A stretch of DNA of 44,824 bases from Mesorhizobium tianshanense. GTDB taxonomy: Bacteria > Pseudomonadota > Alphaproteobacteria > Rhizobiales > Rhizobiaceae. This document shows, in pieces, positions 35,108-43,926 of this stretch (its first letter is position 1; each line of letters opens with the position of its first letter). The notes under the pieces are model-generated. The model saw nothing but the letters and a program-made list of their open reading frames with translations. It was not told where the DNA came from and did no database searches. The stretch is from contig NZ_VLKT01000055.1 in assembly GCF_007830515.1 (NCBI RefSeq), forward strand, positions 1 through 44,824, read 5' to 3'. The position numbers were made by a program, and so were the translations under genes.

Positions 35108-35881
35108 TTGAATAGTGTCGCCCTTTCCTTTGAGAGCTTCGGCGTCAGCCACAGAGGCTGTGTCCGCGAGCTCAATGAAGACAGCTACCTGGTCGAGCCG
35201 GAAACTGGCCTGTGGGTGGTGGCCGACGGGATGGGTGGCCATGATGCTGGAGAAATCGCTTCGGCCAGCATCATTGATCATCTGGCAACGATCGGCATTG
35301 CAAGCTCTGCGCCGGATCTTCGCGCGCGCTTCGAGGACCGGCTCACCCGGGCCAATGCCGAAATCCGCAGGATATCGGAATCCCGCGGCGTAACCATCGG
35401 CTCCACTGTCGCCGCCCTTCTGGCGATGGATGGGCGGTTTGCCTGCCTGTGGGCGGGCGACAGCCGCGTCTATCTGATCCGCAACGCCGCGATCTCGCAG
35501 ATTTCGAAGGACCACACCGAAGTTCAGGAGCTCCTCGACCGAGGCATGATCAGCGCAGCCGAAGCGCTTACCTGGCCGCGCCGCAATGTCATTACGCATG
35601 CGGTCGGTGTCAGCGACGACATCGTCATCGACTTCCAGCAAGGCGAAATCCTGCCGGGAGACATTTTCGTGTTAAGCACCGATGGGCTGACAGCGCATGT
35701 CACCGACGCCGAGATCGAGGCGGCGGCAGTGTCCGCCACACCTCAGGCGGCATGCGAAGACCTGCTGCAAACGGTGCTGGCGCGCGGGGGAACAGACAAT
35801 GTCACGATTGTGCTCGTCAAGATCGGGGACGGGCGCAACGGGCAATCGCTCCGTCCGGATCTGTCGAGAGCGGAGGGTTGA
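35108..35881 (+). CDS. pppA: PP2C-type serine/threonine phosphatase PppA
   Basis: This 257-aa metal-dependent phosphatase reverses PpkA phosphorylation in the T6SS switch. PP2C motifs are complete: RGCVRELNEDSYLV near residue 18, WVVADGMGGHDAGE near 38, WAGDSRVYLIR near 115, and GGTDNVTIVLVKI near 230. An in-frame TGA at 35087 and the lack of ATG or GTG before the first motif leave the TTG at 35108 as the best start. It is preceded by GGTGG, so translation may be weak. It lies five bases before ppkA. Confidence 0.92.
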   Translation: MNSVALSFESFGVSHRGCVRELNEDSYLVEPETGLWVVADGMGGHDAGEIASASIIDHLATIGIASSAPDLRARFEDRLTRANAEIRRISESRGVTIGSTVAALLAMDGRFACLWAGDSRVYLIRNAAISQISKDHTEVQELLDRGMISAAEALTWPRRNVITHAVGVSDDIVIDFQQGEILPGDIFVLSTDGLTAHVTDAEIEAAAVSATPQAACEDLLQTVLARGGTDNVTIVLVKIGDGRNGQSLRPDLSRAEG

Positions 35882-35886
35882 GGCCG

Positions 35887-38463
35887 ATGAGCGCCGACGA
35901 CAAGACGCGAATATCGCCGAACTTCGCCAACACGGCCGTGGGCACGCAGCTTAGCGGCATCTACGAACTCGACGAGCGGATCGCTTTCGGCGGCATGGGC
36001 GAGGTCTACCGTGGCCACAACATCCAGACCGGCGACCACGTCGCGATCAAGATCGTCCTACCTGAGTTCGCCCGCGATCAGACGATCCTGTCCTTGTTCC
36101 GCAAGGAAGCGTCAATCCTCAATCACCTGTCGCACGACGCGGTCGTGCGATATCACGTCTTCACGATAGATCCCGGGATCGGCCGTCCCTACCTCGCCAT
36201 GGAATTCGTCGATGGCCAATCGCTGTTTGATGTCATGCGACGTGGCCCGATGCCGACGCAAGACGTGCGCAAGCTCTGCCATCGCCTCGCTTCCGGCTTG
36301 AGCGCCGTGCATCAGGCGGGCGCAATTCACCGCGATCTCTCCCCGGACAACATCATCCTGCCAGGAGGCCGGGTCGAACGTGCGAAGATCATCGATTTCG
36401 GTATCGCGCGGTCGGCGACCGTCGGCGGAGAGACCCTGATCGGCGGCAAGTTCGCGGGGAAGTATAACTACGTTTCTCCCGAACAACTCGGGCTCTACAG
36501 CGGCGATGTCAGCGAGCAATCCGACATGTACAGCCTGGGGTTGGTGCTGGCCGCTGCTCTACGCGGGAAACCGATCGACATGGGCGGCTCCCAGTTCGAG
36601 ATCGTGGAAAAACGCCGAACCGTTCCGGACCTGTCCGACATCGACGCCGATTTTCGCGGAATTGTTGAAGCCATGCTGCAGCCGGATCCACAAGACCGGC
36701 CGATCAGCATGGCGGACATCGCCAGGATGACACGTGACGACACGGATAGCGAGGGGACAGCGCCGCCAACGTCGACCATCCCCCGAGAGCGGACGGGTTT
36801 ACCGCGGGCGGGGGGGACGCTGGCGCCTGGCCCCAGAAGCCAGCCTCCGGCGGCTCCCGGTGATCGGGTCTTCGTCCCGCATGTCCGCCCGGCGCACCTG
36901 TCTGAACCGAGGCCTTCGGCAGTTGCCGGTCCTCCTCGGGCGGTTTTGCCAAACGTCCCTGGAAAGTCCGCCAAGACCCGATCCATCGCGATCGCTGCCT
37001 TGGCGACATTAGCTGTCACGGCCGGTGCAGGCATTTATCTGAGCGGCGTGATGACGCCTTCCACGCCGACCGCCGGCGAGACAAAGCTCTCGGCATCAAA
37101 GCCGGCCCCGATGGACAGTGTTGTAAATTCGCCGGGCGATGAGCCGGCAAAGGCGGCCCCACCGCAGCAGCCACAACCAGAGACCACTGCGCCAGCTGAA
37201 GATCAGGCAGGTGCCGCGGCCGATCAAATGTCGGAGCCGACACAGCCCGCCGAAGTCGCCTCACCAACCGAAAAAATCCTGGAGCAGTCGGTAACCGAGA
37301 CGCAGTCGCCAGCTGAAAATCAGGCAGATGCCAAGGCGAAGGCTAAAGCAGAGGCAAGAGCTGAAGCCGAAGCGAAAGCGGAGGCCAAGGCGGAGGCGCA
37401 GGCGAGGGCTGAAGCCGAGGCCAGGGCCAAGGCCGAGGCGGCGAAGGCCGAAGACGAGGAACGCCAGAAGGCGGATGCGGCGATGCGGACCGCTTCGGAA
37501 GAAAAGGCAAGGCTCGACGCCGAACGCAGGGCCGTCGCCGCGGCGCAGGCGCAGAAAGTGGAGCGCGCACCTCAGCAGTCGACCGCAAAAGCCTCGCCGC
37601 CACCAGCGGTCCTGCCCGACGTCATCGAGAGCCAGAAACCCGAGCAATTGGCCAGCCAGCCGGCAGCACCCAAGGCGGCCGTGCAGATGCCCGAACCCTC
37701 TGCAAGCCAGACGGATGACGCGAACGCACAGGGGCAACAGGGCGAACCGGCGGCGGGCAACCAGCCGGACGAAGCCGACGTCGCCTTGAACGTGCCTAAA
37801 CCGGAAATACCGCCGAAAATTGCTGTCGACGACGCTGCACAACGGGTCTCCTGGGTGCGCGACTTCAACGGCGGCGGCTGTTTCTACGCGGCATTGACGC
37901 CGGCAACCGGCACGGCTGCCGCAATCGAGGGATTTGGAACGGAGGTCCCGCCGTTCGAACGAATGATGTACGATTTCCAGGCAAGATTCCAAGTCGAACC
38001 AGACATCAGCCTCCGCCTCATTGAACCAGCCCAATGCGAAGTTACCAAGTTTCTGCGCTTTATGGACCAGACAGCGGCCGACAAGCCGCAGCTTGTTCTC
38101 GATCAAACGACCGTGCCGAGCGGTTCGCCGATCGGCGGCACGCTGGTGACGCATGGCGGCCTGATCTCCAGCTTGCTGTTGATCGACCACAGGGGCATGG
38201 CATTCAACCTTGACGATCGTATCCTGGTGCAATCGGACAAGGCCACTTTCAACATTCCGATCGATCTCGGCGCAGCCGACAAGGCGGCCGGCAAGGTCTT
38301 GCCGCAGATCATAATGGTCATCACGGGTCCACGGGATATTCAGGCTGCGGCGTTCCCCGCGCCGACACCAGCCGCGCAGCTGTTGCCCAAGATTCTCGAA
38401 GAGATCGAGACCAACGGATCTGAGTTCTCCGCGACTGCAAAGTACTTCCGGCTTGGCGGGTAG
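35887..38463 (+). CDS. ppkA: Membrane serine/threonine kinase PpkA
   Basis: This 858-aa Hanks-type kinase activates T6SS by phosphorylating a component such as TssL or an FHA protein. The kinase domain has a Gly-loop GGMGEVYRG (from residue 35), VAIK with Lys55, HRDLSPDN (His148-Asn155) and DFG (170-172). Ser152 replaces the usual Lys of HRDLKPxN. A membrane segment lies at about 367-387. An Ala/Lys/Glu-rich coiled stretch (about 480-560) and a C-terminal domain with GGGCFYAALTPATG follow, probably in the periplasm. Length and plan fit rhizobial PpkA. It is co-transcribed with pppA and the DUF1036 gene 11 bases downstream. Confidence 0.93.
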   Translation: MSADDKTRISPNFANTAVGTQLSGIYELDERIAFGGMGEVYRGHNIQTGDHVAIKIVLPEFARDQTILSLFRKEASILNHLSHDAVVRYHVFTIDPGIGRPYLAMEFVDGQSLFDVMRRGPMPTQDVRKLCHRLASGLSAVHQAGAIHRDLSPDNIILPGGRVERAKIIDFGIARSATVGGETLIGGKFAGKYNYVSPEQLGLYSGDVSEQSDMYSLGLVLAAALRGKPIDMGGSQFEIVEKRRTVPDLSDIDADFRGIVEAMLQPDPQDRPISMADIARMTRDDTDSEGTAPPTSTIPRERTGLPRAGGTLAPGPRSQPPAAPGDRVFVPHVRPAHLSEPRPSAVAGPPRAVLPNVPGKSAKTRSIAIAALATLAVTAGAGIYLSGVMTPSTPTAGETKLSASKPAPMDSVVNSPGDEPAKAAPPQQPQPETTAPAEDQAGAAADQMSEPTQPAEVASPTEKILEQSVTETQSPAENQADAKAKAKAEARAEAEAKAEAKAEAQARAEAEARAKAEAAKAEDEERQKADAAMRTASEEKARLDAERRAVAAAQAQKVERAPQQSTAKASPPPAVLPDVIESQKPEQLASQPAAPKAAVQMPEPSASQTDDANAQGQQGEPAAGNQPDEADVALNVPKPEIPPKIAVDDAAQRVSWVRDFNGGGCFYAALTPATGTAAAIEGFGTEVPPFERMMYDFQARFQVEPDISLRLIEPAQCEVTKFLRFMDQTAADKPQLVLDQTTVPSGSPIGGTLVTHGGLISSLLLIDHRGMAFNLDDRILVQSDKATFNIPIDLGAADKAAGKVLPQIIMVITGPRDIQAAAFPAPTPAAQLLPKILEEIETNGSEFSATAKYFRLGG
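37324..37560 (+). repeat. Ala/Lys/Glu-rich low-complexity segment in ppkA
   Basis: Irregular repeats of GCN-GAR/AAR codons give alternating Ala-Lys-Ala-Glu patterns over roughly 80 residues of the PpkA extracytoplasmic part. It probably forms an extended coiled rod. This is a likely place for length variation. Confidence 0.7.
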
Positions 38464-38474
38464 CATGGACGCCG

Positions 38475-38975
38475 ATGCACCTCTCGCGCTTTTCCTTCGT
38501 GACCACTGTCCCGCCCAAAAATCAGCGTGACGGGCTTCGCGCAGTGCCTGTCCTGAGAGTCCGTATCAAACTTGCGGTTATGTTGGGTGCGACATTGCTG
38601 GCTCTCCTGTCGTCCCACGAAGCGCGCGCCGAATTCACCGTCTGCAATCAGACGCTCGACGTCGTCAATCTCGCCGTCGGCCAAAAGGTCGACAATGCGG
38701 ACCAGACCGATGGTTGGTGGACCATCGGCGCAAATCAATGCGTGAACGTCATCCGCGAGGAACTCACGAACCGCTACATCTACATCTATGCGACGGACGT
38801 TTTTGGTCATGCGACGCTGAGCGGTTCGACCGAAATGTGCATCGACCGGCGGCGCTTCTCGATACGGGGCATCGATGAATGCTGGCAGCGCGGACATATT
38901 GCGGCACGATTTCTGGAAGTCGATACGCTTGAACAGGTGCGATGGACCTTTTTCCTGACGGGAAGCAACCCGTGA
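38475..38975 (+). CDS. Exported DUF1036 protein
   Basis: This protein of up to 166 aa has a signal peptide (LAVMLGATLLALLSSHEARA, cleavage before Glu-Phe) and a DUF1036 domain with FTVCNQT, DGWWTIGANQCVNVI and IYIYATDVFGHATL, plus four cysteines that could form disulfides. The ATG at 38475 has GGA upstream but leaves a long tail before the signal. A GTG at 38544 would give a cleaner signal peptide. The DUF1036 function is unknown. It sits between ppkA and the peptidoglycan hydrolase gene and overlaps the latter, which suggests a periplasmic accessory role. Confidence 0.8.
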   Translation: MHLSRFSFVTTVPPKNQRDGLRAVPVLRVRIKLAVMLGATLLALLSSHEARAEFTVCNQTLDVVNLAVGQKVDNADQTDGWWTIGANQCVNVIREELTNRYIYIYATDVFGHATLSGSTEMCIDRRRFSIRGIDECWQRGHIAARFLEVDTLEQVRWTFFLTGSNP

Positions 38976-41302
38976 CGCACAGTATCGACACAAGCTTCAG
39001 GTTGAAAAAGCAGGCGCGCGCCGTCCTGCGCAGACGCAGGCTCTGGCACAGACTCCTTGGCGGTCTTGCCGTGATTGTTCTGTTGTCGATCGCCGCCGGC
39101 TTCTATCTCACCGCGGACTATTGGTCGTTTGGCGATGAAGACGAGGAGTTGCAGGCGGTCGAGGGAACCGACGACATGCCGGCCGATGCATCGGTCTATG
39201 TGCCAGCCATCATCGACCTCGCAGGGGACCCGATGTGGATCACCCTTTCGCCCGACGCCGGCGCCGCAATAAAAAGCCAAGCGGTCGCGCGCCCGGCAGA
39301 ACTCGATCAGGCCGGAGTTTCGCCCCAGATCGAGGTTCTTTCCGACGTGATGCTTAGCGCCAGCGAAAAGTTCATGACAACGATACCGTCCACGCAAGAA
39401 GATTTCGCATTCTTCCAGGCGCAGCGACAGACGGCGGCGGCGCCATCCAGCGATCTGCAAAACGATCTTCAGCCACCAGCCGTTGCAAACGAGGCTCCAG
39501 TTGCTTCGGACCCGCAGGCGGCTGCCGATGATTCCGAAGCAGGTTGGGGCGAAACAATCGATGCAGGCGAGGCAGCCCTTCCCGCGTTCCGGAAGACCCA
39601 GATCGAAAACAACACGAGCGTTGCAATTGTCACCAGCGAATATCAAAGATTCGAGGCTACCGAGGACACGTTCGTAAAGATTCTCAACGATCGCAGCTTG
39701 GACAGCGTTGCCCTGGATGCGCATTTCTCCGCCGAGGATGCCAAGCTGGCAGGCGAAGCCCTGAAGGCGCTTTTCAGTCGGGAAAGCCTTGAGCCGGGTT
39801 ATGTCGTCGCCATGCGTGGTTTCAGGCCGGCGCGCGAGACGACAACCATGTCCCTCATGCAGGTTTCGATCTACGCCAAGAACGTATTTGTCGGTACGCT
39901 GACGCGCAATGCCGCTGGTGCGTTTGTGTCTGGTGTCGACCCCTGGGTCCGTGAAGATCTGTTCAACTACTCGGGCGCTCAGGCGGAGGGCACGCACAAA
40001 AGGCAATACCGGCTACTCGACGCAATCTACTCGACAGCGGCCCGCAACAAAGTTCCAACCGGCGTGATTGGAGAAGCGATCATGTATCTGTCGCGAGGAC
40101 AGGATCTGGATGCGTTCGCCAGCGAAGACCAGCGTCTGGTCCTGATCTATTCGCAAAGGCCGCGCGGCAAGGAGGAGACGGCCGGACGAGTGCTATATGT
40201 GGGCGTCCAGGGCGCCGAAAAAAGCCTCGACTGTTTCGTCTTCCAGCAGACCGACGGCCAGTTCGCATGCGTTGGCGGCGACGATCAGGTTCGATCGCTG
40301 ACCGTCACCAACGGCATGGTCACTCCGGTCAACGGGGTCATGACGTCCACCTTCGGCCCGCGCAAGCACCCAATCCTCGGGACTGTCCGCATCCACAAGG
40401 GCGTGGATTGGGCGGCACCTGTGGGCACGCCGATAGCGGCCGCCTTCGACGGCGAAATCGTCTTTCAGGGCGATGGAGGCGGGTACGGCAATCTGGTGAA
40501 GATCTCGCACGAAAACGCGCGCGAGACGCGCTATGCGCACATGCAGAAATTTGCGGTCAAGGCCGGCGTCGGCGCGCAGGTGAAGGCAGGCGATATCATT
40601 GGTTACATCGGCACCACCGGCCTTTCGACTGGGCCGCACCTGCATTTCGAGCTCTATCGGAATGGGCAGGCGATCAATCCCCTGGGCACGGTTACGGCGA
40701 TAGCAACGGACGCTTCCGCTGTCGGAACGCTGACCGACCGTATCGTTCAAGTCGAAAGTGGCGGCAGCGCCCGCGCCAAGAACCCAAATTCTTCGGCGAC
40801 GGGCGCTGGTCAGTTCATAACGAAGACGTGGATCAGGATGATGAACACCTACCGCCCCGAACTTGCGCGGACACTGTCAACCGCCGACCTGCTCGCTCTA
40901 CGTTACGACGCCACCATATCGCGCGAGATGGTCAGTAATCTGGCGCGCGAAGGCGAAGCCTATCTTCGGGCGCGCGGCCACCAGATCACAGCCGGCCGAC
41001 TCTATCTCTGTCACTTCCTGGGAATGGAAGGCGCCCATCAGGTGCTGTCGTCGCCGGGTTCGGCGCAATTGAGCGCCGTGCTCGGTTCGGCCGTCATTCA
41101 AGCCAACCCGTTTCTCACCGGCAAGACCGCCAGCTACGTCGTGGGCTGGGCCGAAAGGAAAATGGGTCGGAAGCTGAGCCCGGCGGCGACCGAGGTGAGC
41201 CAGCAGACAACGACGACACAAGTCCGCCAGACATCGCCGGAGTTCGAAAAGTACAAGCAGGCAATCACCGCCCTCATAGGCTCGATGCACAATACGCTTT
41301 GA
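38972..41302 (+). CDS. Membrane-anchored M23 endopeptidase / lytic transglycosylase-like fusion
   Basis: This protein of about 776 aa has one N-terminal membrane segment (about residues 25-47), a long linker region, an M23/LytM domain with the zinc ligands of HKGVDWAAP (His475, Asp479) and GPHLHFE (His556), and a C-terminal lytic transglycosylase-like domain with VESGG (Glu595 the likely catalytic acid) and SSATGAGQFI. Both peptidoglycan-cutting activities would face the periplasm. The GTG at 38972 overlaps the DUF1036 stop and has GGGAAG upstream; an ATG at 38942 would add 10 residues. Its place in the T6SS operon suggests local wall opening for TssM/TssL insertion (inference). Confidence 0.85.
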   Translation: MTHSIDTSFRLKKQARAVLRRRRLWHRLLGGLAVIVLLSIAAGFYLTADYWSFGDEDEELQAVEGTDDMPADASVYVPAIIDLAGDPMWITLSPDAGAAIKSQAVARPAELDQAGVSPQIEVLSDVMLSASEKFMTTIPSTQEDFAFFQAQRQTAAAPSSDLQNDLQPPAVANEAPVASDPQAAADDSEAGWGETIDAGEAALPAFRKTQIENNTSVAIVTSEYQRFEATEDTFVKILNDRSLDSVALDAHFSAEDAKLAGEALKALFSRESLEPGYVVAMRGFRPARETTTMSLMQVSIYAKNVFVGTLTRNAAGAFVSGVDPWVREDLFNYSGAQAEGTHKRQYRLLDAIYSTAARNKVPTGVIGEAIMYLSRGQDLDAFASEDQRLVLIYSQRPRGKEETAGRVLYVGVQGAEKSLDCFVFQQTDGQFACVGGDDQVRSLTVTNGMVTPVNGVMTSTFGPRKHPILGTVRIHKGVDWAAPVGTPIAAAFDGEIVFQGDGGGYGNLVKISHENARETRYAHMQKFAVKAGVGAQVKAGDIIGYIGTTGLSTGPHLHFELYRNGQAINPLGTVTAIATDASAVGTLTDRIVQVESGGSARAKNPNSSATGAGQFITKTWIRMMNTYRPELARTLSTADLLALRYDATISREMVSNLAREGEAYLRARGHQITAGRLYLCHFLGMEGAHQVLSSPGSAQLSAVLGSAVIQANPFLTGKTASYVVGWAERKMGRKLSPAATEVSQQTTTTQVRQTSPEFEKYKQAITALIGSMHNTL

Positions 41303-41341
41303 ACCTGCTTCTCGCGGCGTGCGAGCTCTGCCGTTGGACCA

Positions 41342-41370
41342 TTGGTGTTCCCGCTGCCAAGTGTTATTAT
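41342..41370 (+). promoter_or_regulatory. Candidate promoter of the caspase-like gene
   Basis: TTGGTG (41342-41347), a 17-base spacer and TATTAT (41365-41370) lie in the 218-base gap after the hydrolase gene. Transcription would start near 41377 with a leader of about 145 bases. A short GCCCC/GGGGC inverted repeat lies just before the ribosome site at about 41494-41506. Confidence 0.45.
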
Positions 41371-41520
41371 AGGCAACTTTTTTCGGGCGCCTTGTGAACC
41401 ATAATTGTGGTCGAGATCACATACGTCCAAGAGCCATTTTGGCGGAAGCGACCATGTCGCTGATGAAATTTAGCATGCGCAGATATCAATAGTGCGCCCC
41501 GAGGGGCGGAGGGCTGGTCC

Positions 41521-43149
41521 ATGAAAGCGTTTGCCGTCTTTCTGAGCGGGTTTATCCTGTTTATCATCGCCTCGCTTGACGCCGAGGCTGCCGCGCCTGA
41601 TGCCAAACGCGTGGCGCTGGTCATCGGCAACAGCAAATATGCCCATGCCGTTGCCTTGCCCAATCCCGCCAATGATGCGCACCTCATCGCATCCACGCTG
41701 CGCAATGCCGGCTTCCAGGTGATCGAGGGGATAGATCAAGACAATGCAGGCATGCATGGCCTCATCAGTCGGTTTACCGAGCAATCCTACGATGCCGACC
41801 TCGCCGTCATTTTTTATGCCGGCCACGGCATGCAGGTCGACGGCAAGAATTTCCTGATTCCGGTGGACGCCGAACTGACATCGCCCGTTTATCTCAAGAC
41901 CCGCACCGTTCAGATCGACGACTTCATGGCGGCGTTACCGGCCGAGCCGGCGATCGGCGTCATTATCCTCGATGCCTGCCGCGACAATCCACTGGCCAGG
42001 ACGCTGGCCGCCTCGATGCCGAAGAGCCGTTCCGCCTCGTTTGGCACCGGTCTGGCGCCGATCGAGGCAAAATCGGACGGCGTTGGAACCGGCGGAATCT
42101 TGATTGCGTATGCAACCGATCCCGGCGCCATCGCTTTCGACGGCAATGGCGTCAACAGTCCCTACTCCGCAGCGCTCGCCAGGCACCTGACTGAACCCGG
42201 CGTTGAAATCCAGAGCGCGCTGACGCGTGTGCGTGGCCAGGTGACCGAAACGACACAAGGTCGCCAGAGGCCCTGGCACAACGCATCACTGGGACGCGAG
42301 GTCTTCCTGGGACAGTCCGTAGCGGAAGCAGCGCCTGCCACAAAACCTGTCGTTGTTGGCGCATCCGGCGCGGCGACATCGGCCCCTGCCCCGGTGACCA
42401 ACGAGCCTCCTTCCTGGGAGGTGGAGCAGCGCCTGTGGGATGAGGCTTCCAAGCGCAATTCCATTCCGTTCTACGATGCCTATCTCGAACAGTTTCCAAA
42501 CGGCCGCTTCGCCACGGTGGCGCGGCTGAACATCGACCAGTTGAACGAACCGAACGCCGACAATCGGCAGGTCGCGGCAGTCGATGAAGACGAGGCGAAC
42601 GCAAATTCCGGCTCAGCCGTTCGCACCTCGGTTGGCGTTTCGGACGAGGTGAAGCAGGCCCCCGGCACCGAGTTGACGGAAAGTGCGATCGGTCTCGATC
42701 GCGAAGGCCGTATCGATCTGCAGTTGCGCATCGAAGCCTTGGGCAACGAGCTTGGTCGCATCGATGGAAATATAGGTCCAAAGACCCGCCAGGCGATTGG
42801 CATCTGGCAAGCGAAGAACGGCCTGCCGCAGACCACCTTTTTGACGCGCGAGCAACTGGCGTTCCTGGTGATCCAGACCGATCCTATGATGGAATCGGTG
42901 CGTGCCAGATACGCTGCTGATCAGGCTCGTGCAGCACAGCCGAAAAAACAGGTGCAGCAGGCCCGCACAAAGAAGCCGGTGGTGGCGAAGAAGTCCCGCA
43001 AGCAGCAGCAGATTGTTCAGAAGAAGCGCAACCGCGAGGTGGTTCGACGGGATGCCCCGCCGCCGAACAACAACGACTTCCTGACCAAGGCGCTGATTTT
43101 CGGCACCGGTGTGGCCGTGGGTGGCGTGCTCAACAATAACAACAACTGA
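41521..43149 (+). CDS. Secreted caspase-like (C14) peptidase with peptidoglycan-binding-like domain
   Basis: This 542-aa protein has a signal peptide (MKAFAVFLSGFILFIIASLD, then Ala-rich cleavage region), a caspase p20 domain (about residues 28-260) with RVALVIGNSKY, catalytic His102 in FYAGHGM and Cys153 in LDACRDNP, a linker, a PG_binding_1-like segment (about 398-450, with RIDGNIGPKTRQAIGIWQ), a Lys/Arg-rich stretch, and an unusual end with a short Gly/Val-rich hydrophobic segment and five Asn. The catalytic dyad is intact. It has its own GGAGG site and candidate promoter, so it may be only loosely tied to the secretion operon. Its substrate is unknown. Confidence 0.85.
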   Translation: MKAFAVFLSGFILFIIASLDAEAAAPDAKRVALVIGNSKYAHAVALPNPANDAHLIASTLRNAGFQVIEGIDQDNAGMHGLISRFTEQSYDADLAVIFYAGHGMQVDGKNFLIPVDAELTSPVYLKTRTVQIDDFMAALPAEPAIGVIILDACRDNPLARTLAASMPKSRSASFGTGLAPIEAKSDGVGTGGILIAYATDPGAIAFDGNGVNSPYSAALARHLTEPGVEIQSALTRVRGQVTETTQGRQRPWHNASLGREVFLGQSVAEAAPATKPVVVGASGAATSAPAPVTNEPPSWEVEQRLWDEASKRNSIPFYDAYLEQFPNGRFATVARLNIDQLNEPNADNRQVAAVDEDEANANSGSAVRTSVGVSDEVKQAPGTELTESAIGLDREGRIDLQLRIEALGNELGRIDGNIGPKTRQAIGIWQAKNGLPQTTFLTREQLAFLVIQTDPMMESVRARYAADQARAAQPKKQVQQARTKKPVVAKKSRKQQQIVQKKRNREVVRRDAPPPNNNDFLTKALIFGTGVAVGGVLNNNNN

Positions 43150-43202
43150 CAAGCCGACGTTTCAAGCCTGTCGACGTGAGCCGTGCCCTGGTCGCAGCGG
43201 CC

Positions 43203-43733
43203 CTACTCAGTCCTTATCCGCATCTCCACCCGGCGGTTTACCGCATCGTATGGGTTGGGGCTGCGCGGGTTCGTTTCGCCCATGCCTGCCGCTTTGATGC
43301 GGGCAGGGTCGATGCCGTTAGAGGTCAGGAAGGTTGTTACCGATCGGGCTCTTCGTTCCGACAGTCCCTCGTTGTAGTGCGCCGAGCCGGATGCATCGGT
43401 GTAACCTTCAACGACGAAGTCGAGAGCGCTCAGTCGGCTGTCCTTCAGCGCCTTGGCGAATTCGTCGAGTTCAGCGCGCGCGGTCGCGTCGAGTTCCGCG
43501 GAATCCAGCCCGAAATTGATCAGCATATCGAGGCTGGTCTTGTCGGCCGGCGCGTCATTCTGCTTGCTCTTGCATTCGTCTTCGGTGCCGACGCAAATTC
43601 CACGCGACGCGCCGAACTCGTTCACCCCGGCAAAAAACTTCACGATGTCTTCTGACTTCTGAGTTGGGTCGGCGAAAGCGTGAGTTGGAAAAAGCGCGAC
43701 CGTCAACACGAAGGCTAAACTGCCCAACTTCAT
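43203..43733 (-). CDS. OmpA-family periplasmic protein
   Basis: This 176-aa protein has a clear signal peptide (MKLGSLAFVLTVALFPTHAFA, 21 residues) and a C-terminal OmpA domain: NFGLDSAELDATARAELDEF, VEGYTDASGSAHYN, LSERRARSV and NRRVEMRI, which bind peptidoglycan. Two cysteines flank an acidic stretch near residue 50. The ATG at 43733 has AGGAG seven bases upstream. It is convergent with the caspase-like gene and divergent from the DUF6931 gene. Similar small OmpA proteins occur widely, so a T6SS role is only suggested by position. Confidence 0.88.
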   Translation of the reverse strand: MKLGSLAFVLTVALFPTHAFADPTQKSEDIVKFFAGVNEFGASRGICVGTEDECKSKQNDAPADKTSLDMLINFGLDSAELDATARAELDEFAKALKDSRLSALDFVVEGYTDASGSAHYNEGLSERRARSVTTFLTSNGIDPARIKAAGMGETNPRSPNPYDAVNRRVEMRIRTE

Positions 43734-43775
43734 AGCGGTACTCCTGTTTTGAGCATCCGATTTCGGCGGCTGCGG

Positions 43776-43808
43776 ACTATACCAAATCCCGAAGCGATTG
43801 TCTGTCAA
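43776..43808 (-). promoter_or_regulatory. Extended -10 promoter of the OmpA-family gene
   Basis: Read on the minus strand: TG-G-TATAGT (43784-43776), with TTGACA (43808-43803) 21 bases upstream. The spacing is too long for a normal -35, but the extended -10 alone may suffice. The -10 box lies 42 bases before the ATG. Confidence 0.4.
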
Positions 43809-43926
43809 TAAACGTCGAGCATATGAAGAGTATACGGCAGTTTCATCTTGCTATGGCCTGAGACTTGACCAGCGCCCCGTCCAGGGCTTCAGTGTCGATT
43901 GTTCCCTAAGTGAAAGCGTGGCGGCC

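Noticed and set aside
37324..37560. Possible CRISPR-like or satellite array
   Set aside because: Units are irregular and encode an in-frame Ala/Lys/Glu-rich protein segment of PpkA with no spacers.
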